Part shown: positions 60,801 through 64,000 of the stretch, one piece after another
How the letters are laid out: every line of letters starts with the position of its first letter
How positions within the stretch are numbered: position 1 is the first letter of the stretch
From: Streptomyces tanashiensis
GTDB lineage: Bacteria > Actinomycetota > Actinomycetes > Streptomycetales > Streptomycetaceae
Direction: 5' to 3'
Assembly (NCBI RefSeq): GCF_014648895.1
Contig: NZ_BMRZ01000007.1
Location: 186,001 to 250,000 of the forward strand
Length of the DNA stretch: 64,000 bases
Translations under genes and position numbers: made by a program
The notes under the pieces: generated by a model
Database searches by the model: none
The model's input: the letters and a program-made list of their open reading frames with translations, nothing else
What the model was told of the DNA's origin: nothing

Positions 60801-62470
60801 GTGGCGGTCACCCGACCCTTGGCGTCGGCCTTCAGATAGGCGACGCCGTACGTGTCGGACAGGTAGACGCTCAGCCCCGCCTCGAATCCGGTGAGCGTCG
60901 AGGCCGGGGTGAGGACGACATAGCGGCTCGTCGGCTTCTCGACGCCGAGCTCCTTGTCGGCGTGCTTCATGAGCGCCGGCAGCGCGCCCCACGAGAACGT
61001 GTCCAGGTCGACCGGGACGGAGCCAGGGAAGGCGGTGCCGCCGGGCCCCTCCCGGACGGCCACGTCACCGCCCCGGTACACGTACCGGTCGTACCGCTTC
61101 GTACTGCCCTTGACCAGCGACTCGGCCACCGCGTAGTCCGGGTACACGACGAAGCCGGTGACCTTCGCCCCGCCCGAGGCCGCCTTGACGGCCGCCACGG
61201 CGGTCCGGACCCCGTCGGCCGTCAGCAGGTCGAGCTTCTCGGGAGCCGTCTCCTTCGCGGGCGCCGACGACGCCGGGGGCCGCCCCGAGGGAGGAGCGGT
61301 GCTCGGCCCGCTCGCGGGGTCGGCCGGCCGCCACTCCCAGCTCATCGCGGCCACGGGAACCCCGACGGCGAGCACGACCACGGCCGCCGACCCCAGGAAC
61401 CGTGCGACGCGCCCCCGCCGACGCCGTCCGGCGGCGGGCGCGGGAGCGGCCCCCACCGGAGCCGTGGCCGGCGCGCCGCCGGACGGGGGATCGGGGGCGG
61501 AGACGGGACCGGCGGCCGGAGCGGCCGTCGGGGCAGGGGCGGAGACGTCCGGCGGCGCCAGCCGGAACGACGTCGTCCCCCCTTCCCCGGAGACTCCTTC
61601 CCCGGAGACCTCGTCCCCGCAGACCTCGTCCCCGGAGACCTCCGGGGCCTCCGCCGCGACGGCGGCCAGCGCGCGGTCGAGCGCGTCGGCGTCGGGCCGG
61701 GCGGCTGGGTCCCGTACCAGCAGCCGGGTCAGTACGCCGGTCAGCGCACCCGCCCGCAGGGGAGCGGGCACGTCGTCGGAGAGGACGGCGGCGAGGGTGG
61801 CCAGGGTGTTCTCCCGGCGCAGCGGATGGCGGCCCTCCACCGCCACGTACAGGAGCATGGCCAGCGACCAGAGGTCGGCGGCCGGGCCGCTCGTGCCGCC
61901 CCGGATCCGCTCGGGCGCCATGTAGTCGGGCGAGCCGATGATCGAACCCGAGGCCGTCAGGACGGTGGACTCGCGGATCGCCGCGATGCCGAAGTCGGTG
62001 AGCACCGGCCGCCCGTCCGGCCGTAGAAGGACGTTGGCGGGCTTCACGTCACGGTGCTCGATGTCCCGCTCGTGGGCGGCGCGCAGGGCGGACAGCAGCT
62101 CGCGGCCGAGCGCGGCGGCCTCGGCCGGAGTCATCGTGCCCCGTTCCAGCCGGTCCTGGAGGGAGCCGCCGGTGACCAGCTCCATCACGAGCCACGGGTA
62201 GGTCCCCTCGCCCGCGTCCACGATGTGATGGATCGTCACCACGTTGGGGTGGTCGATCCTGGCCAGCGCACGGGCCTCGCGCAGCACGCGCGCCCGCAGG
62301 GTCCGGGCGCCCTCGACGTCGTGCTCGGCCATCGCGGGGTCCGGCGGACGCACCTCCTTGACGGCCACGTCACGATGGAGGGCCAGGTCGCGGGCGCGCC
62401 ACACCGTTCCCATCCCCCCGCCGCCCAGCCGCTCCACGAGCTCGAAGCGGCCGTCGATCACTCTGCTCAC
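60782..62470 (-). CDS. Membrane Ser/Thr protein kinase (Pkn type)
   Basis: A 562-residue Hanks-type kinase. The kinase domain (about 8-270) has the glycine loop LGGGGMGTVW, the ATP lysine in AVKEVR, HRDVKPANVLL (catalytic loop), DFGIA and the APE motif (MAPERI). A low-complexity linker (about 275-365) holds a 15-bp tandem repeat. A membrane helix (about 365-385) and an outward Pro/Ser-rich stalk follow, with a C-terminal domain of unknown fold. The GTG at 62470 overlaps the upstream gene's stop (GTGA) and has AGGGG at good spacing; GTG 62476 is the alternative. Confidence 0.93.
   Translation of the reverse strand: MSRVIDGRFELVERLGGGGMGTVWRARDLALHRDVAVKEVRPPDPAMAEHDVEGARTLRARVLREARALARIDHPNVVTIHHIVDAGEGTYPWLVMELVTGGSLQDRLERGTMTPAEAAALGRELLSALRAAHERDIEHRDVKPANVLLRPDGRPVLTDFGIAAIRESTVLTASGSIIGSPDYMAPERIRGGTSGPAADLWSLAMLLYVAVEGRHPLRRENTLATLAAVLSDDVPAPLRAGALTGVLTRLLVRDPAARPDADALDRALAAVAAEAPEVSGDEVCGDEVSGEGVSGEGGTTSFRLAPPDVSAPAPTAAPAAGPVSAPDPPSGGAPATAPVGAAPAPAAGRRRRGRVARFLGSAAVVVLAVGVPVAAMSWEWRPADPASGPSTAPPSGRPPASSAPAKETAPEKLDLLTADGVRTAVAAVKAASGGAKVTGFVVYPDYAVAESLVKGSTKRYDRYVYRGGDVAVREGPGGTAFPGSVPVDLDTFSWGALPALMKHADKELGVEKPTSRYVVLTPASTLTGFEAGLSVYLSDTYGVAYLKADAKGRVTATYPRKD
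61581..61640 (-). repeat. Four 15-bp tandem repeats in the kinase linker
   Basis: Units begin at 61581, 61596, 61611 and 61626. They encode, on the minus strand, a run of EVSGDEVCGDEVSGEGVSGE-like acidic residues between the kinase domain and the membrane helix. Copy number may vary between strains. Confidence 0.85.
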
Positions 62471-64000
62471 ACGCACCCCTGTACTCGGCTCACGCTCTGC
62501 TCCTCGGGGCGTCGCCGGCCGCGCGGCCCGGCCCCGGTCCCGGCCCTGCCCGAGGTGCGCGGCCCGGTCCCGGCCCCGCCCACCTCGCCGTACACGCCCA
62601 CCTGGTAGCGGCCGGGCGGCCCGTACGGCTCGGGGAGCCCGCGCAACCACCCCCGGGCGCCGTCCGGTTCCCCGTCGTCGCCCGGCAGCCCGCGCGCGGC
62701 CTCCCGCAGGGCCTCCTCCTCGACCACCTCGGCGGCGTCCGCGCCCCACACCTCCCGTACCCGCCGGGCCCGGGAGCGCAGGGAGCGGGCGGCGGAGGCG
62801 TGGTCGCCCACCGACCGCCACAGGTCCGCCGCCCGTTCGTAGGCGCGGGCCGCCTTCTCCGGTGACACGTCCGCGCAGAGGGCGTACGCGGTCAGGTGGC
62901 TCAGGGCCGCGCCGTGGCGCCGGTCGTCCCACCGGCGCGCCTCCGCCGCCGCGCGCGCGAACTCCCGTGCGGCCCGGCCGGGTTCGCCGAGGCACAGCGC
63001 GCAGTACGCGAGCCAGGCCCTGGCCCGTACCCGTGCCGTCTCGTCGTCTTCGCCGTCCTCGGCGAGCCCGGACAGGGCCTCCTCCAGAACGGCGGAGGCC
63101 TCGCGCCAACGACCGTGCTCCGCCCGCGCGATGCCGAGCGCCAGACGTGCGAGGGTGCTCAGCCGGCTGTCCCCGGCGACCGCGTCGGCATGCCGGACGG
63201 CCTCCGCGAGCAGCGCGACCTCCTCGGCCCGGTCCGGCCCGCCGTCGGCCCCGCCGAGGGTGCGCGCGAGGGCGAGACAGAGCCGCGCCCGGTCGGCACC
63301 GTGAAGGGACGTGGCGGTGGCCGTCGCGCCGAGCGCGGCCCGGAGGAGCGCCGCCGCCTCCTGGTGGGCGCCGGTGGCGCGGAGCACCCCGGCGAGCAGC
63401 AGCCGGCTCTCCGCCGCCTGCCACGGCCGGCCCCCGGCGCGGTGGTCCGCCACCGCGGCCCGCAGCCCCGAGAGGGCGGCGGCCGGGTCGTCGGGCGCGG
63501 TGACGCGGCCGAGCAGCGCCCGGGTCTCCGCGAGCACGGCGAGGACCGCGGGGGCGGCCCGGTGCGGCGCGGCGAAGGCGATCAGGCCCGTGAGCTCCCC
63601 GCGCAGCGCGGCGGCCTCGGTGACCGGGTCCGGGCCGGTGTCGAGCAGGTCCGCGCGGGCCCGGCAGCGCAGCAGGAGCACGGTCGCGGTCTCGGCCGCG
63701 GTGGCCTGCCCGGTGGCGTGCAGGCTGGTCGCCCGCTCGCCCAGCTCCTCCAGTCCGGCACAGACCGTCGCCCCCGGCTCCGGACCGCTCAGCAGCGCCC
63801 GCGCCCGCGAGACCAGTGCCTTGCCGCGCTGTCCGGCCCGCTCGTGCAGGTCGGCGGCGCGGGAGAAGAGCGTGCCCGCCGCCGGCCGGGCGCGGCCCCG
63901 GCAGTCGAGCGCCGTGGCGTCCAGGGCGTCGGCGTGGTCGCCGGGCGTGATGGAGCCGCCCGCTCGCCGCAGGGCCGTCGCCGCCCGCTCCCAGGCGCCG
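62467..64000 (-). CDS. Helical-repeat (TPR-like) protein, 5' end outside the window
   Basis: An open frame of at least 510 codons runs leftward from the window edge to the stop at 62467, so the N-terminus is missing here. The visible part is rich in Ala, Arg, Glu and Leu and shows repeated helix pairs of TPR character (for example EEALSGLAEDGEDDETARVR and LGEPGRAAREFARAAAEARR), ending in a Gly/Pro/Arg-rich tail. No enzyme motif is seen. Its stop overlaps the kinase start (GTGA), so it is co-translated with the kinase and may be a partner or substrate. The missing start may hold a further domain. Confidence 0.75.
   Translation of the reverse strand, partial: GAWERAATALRRAGGSITPGDHADALDATALDCRGRARPAAGTLFSRAADLHERAGQRGKALVSRARALLSGPEPGATVCAGLEELGERATSLHATGQATAAETATVLLLRCRARADLLDTGPDPVTEAAALRGELTGLIAFAAPHRAAPAVLAVLAETRALLGRVTAPDDPAAALSGLRAAVADHRAGGRPWQAAESRLLLAGVLRATGAHQEAAALLRAALGATATATSLHGADRARLCLALARTLGGADGGPDRAEEVALLAEAVRHADAVAGDSRLSTLARLALGIARAEHGRWREASAVLEEALSGLAEDGEDDETARVRARAWLAYCALCLGEPGRAAREFARAAAEARRWDDRRHGAALSHLTAYALCADVSPEKAARAYERAADLWRSVGDHASAARSLRSRARRVREVWGADAAEVVEEEALREAARGLPGDDGEPDGARGWLRGLPEPYGPPGRYQVGVYGEVGGAGTGPRTSGRAGTGAGPRGRRRPEEQSVSRVQGCV

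Noticed and set aside
56904..60992. Minus-strand open frame of more than 1300 codons
   Set aside because: Antisense shadow of the TIM-barrel and LuxR-type regulator genes; no recognisable domain and codon positions are wrong for a Streptomyces gene.

Overview
The window looks like a stretch of Streptomyces (or close relative) chromosome. The DNA is very GC-rich, start codons are often GTG, third codon positions are almost all G or C, and purine-rich GGAGG-type ribosome sites are common. About 55 protein genes are packed on both strands, and no gap without a gene exceeds about 250 bases. I see no tRNA, rRNA, CRISPR array, transposase, phage gene or replication origin.

Layout. 1-6.4 kb: peptide deformylase ending in a small tandem repeat; a TetR regulator divergent from an acyl-CoA dehydrogenase with a clear operator; a VOC protein; a cytochrome P450; a PrmC-like methyltransferase coupled to a glutathione peroxidase; a small zinc-finger protein. 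6.4-14.3 kb: a decayed regulator that looks like a GntR-TetR fusion, an RNA-repair ligase, a thioesterase/RNA-helicase pair, a YdjM-like membrane protein, and a TetR/oxidoreductase pair sharing an elaborate palindrome. 14.3-18 kb: a heterodimeric ABC exporter with one canonical and one degenerate ATP site. 18-21.3 kb: a secreted PNGase-A-like amidase facing a Tat-exported GH109-like enzyme. A secreted sialidase follows at 40 kb, so three predicted glycoprotein-trimming enzymes lie within 23 kb. 21.5-28 kb: an FAD/Fe-S dehydrogenase, a MarR regulator divergent from an ABC exporter, a 19-residue membrane-type peptide, and a short MltG.

28-33.3 kb is an organosulfonate operon on the minus strand: leader peptide, ssuC, ssuB, ssuA, ssuD, then a flavin monooxygenase. 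33.5-41.8 kb: a membrane protein, nitrobindin, prolyl oligopeptidase, TrmB/LuxR-type regulator, Xaa-Pro aminopeptidase, sialidase and a STAS protein. 41.7-47.2 kb: a two-component system divergent from a MacB-like ABC pair. 47.2-50 kb: a PadR regulator with two membrane proteins behind a readable promoter and operator. 50-54 kb: small metabolic genes, an AhpD-like protein under a CsoR-type operator, a P450 relic, and AraC/DUF2000 divergent genes. 54-57.8 kb: a MocR regulator divergent from two genes that correspond to the two halves of the tomato Tm-1 protein. 57.8-64 kb: a large LuxR-type ATPase regulator, and a membrane Ser/Thr kinase translationally coupled to a helical-repeat protein that runs off the window.

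The commonest theme is local regulation: a regulator divergent from its likely target with a palindrome between them (1.6, 13.5, 24.9, 47.8 kb). The most unusual items are the split Tm-1-like pair, the sulfonate leader peptide, the 19-residue peptide, the RNA ligase and the deglycosylation enzymes. All functions are inferred from sequence recall; no database search was run.
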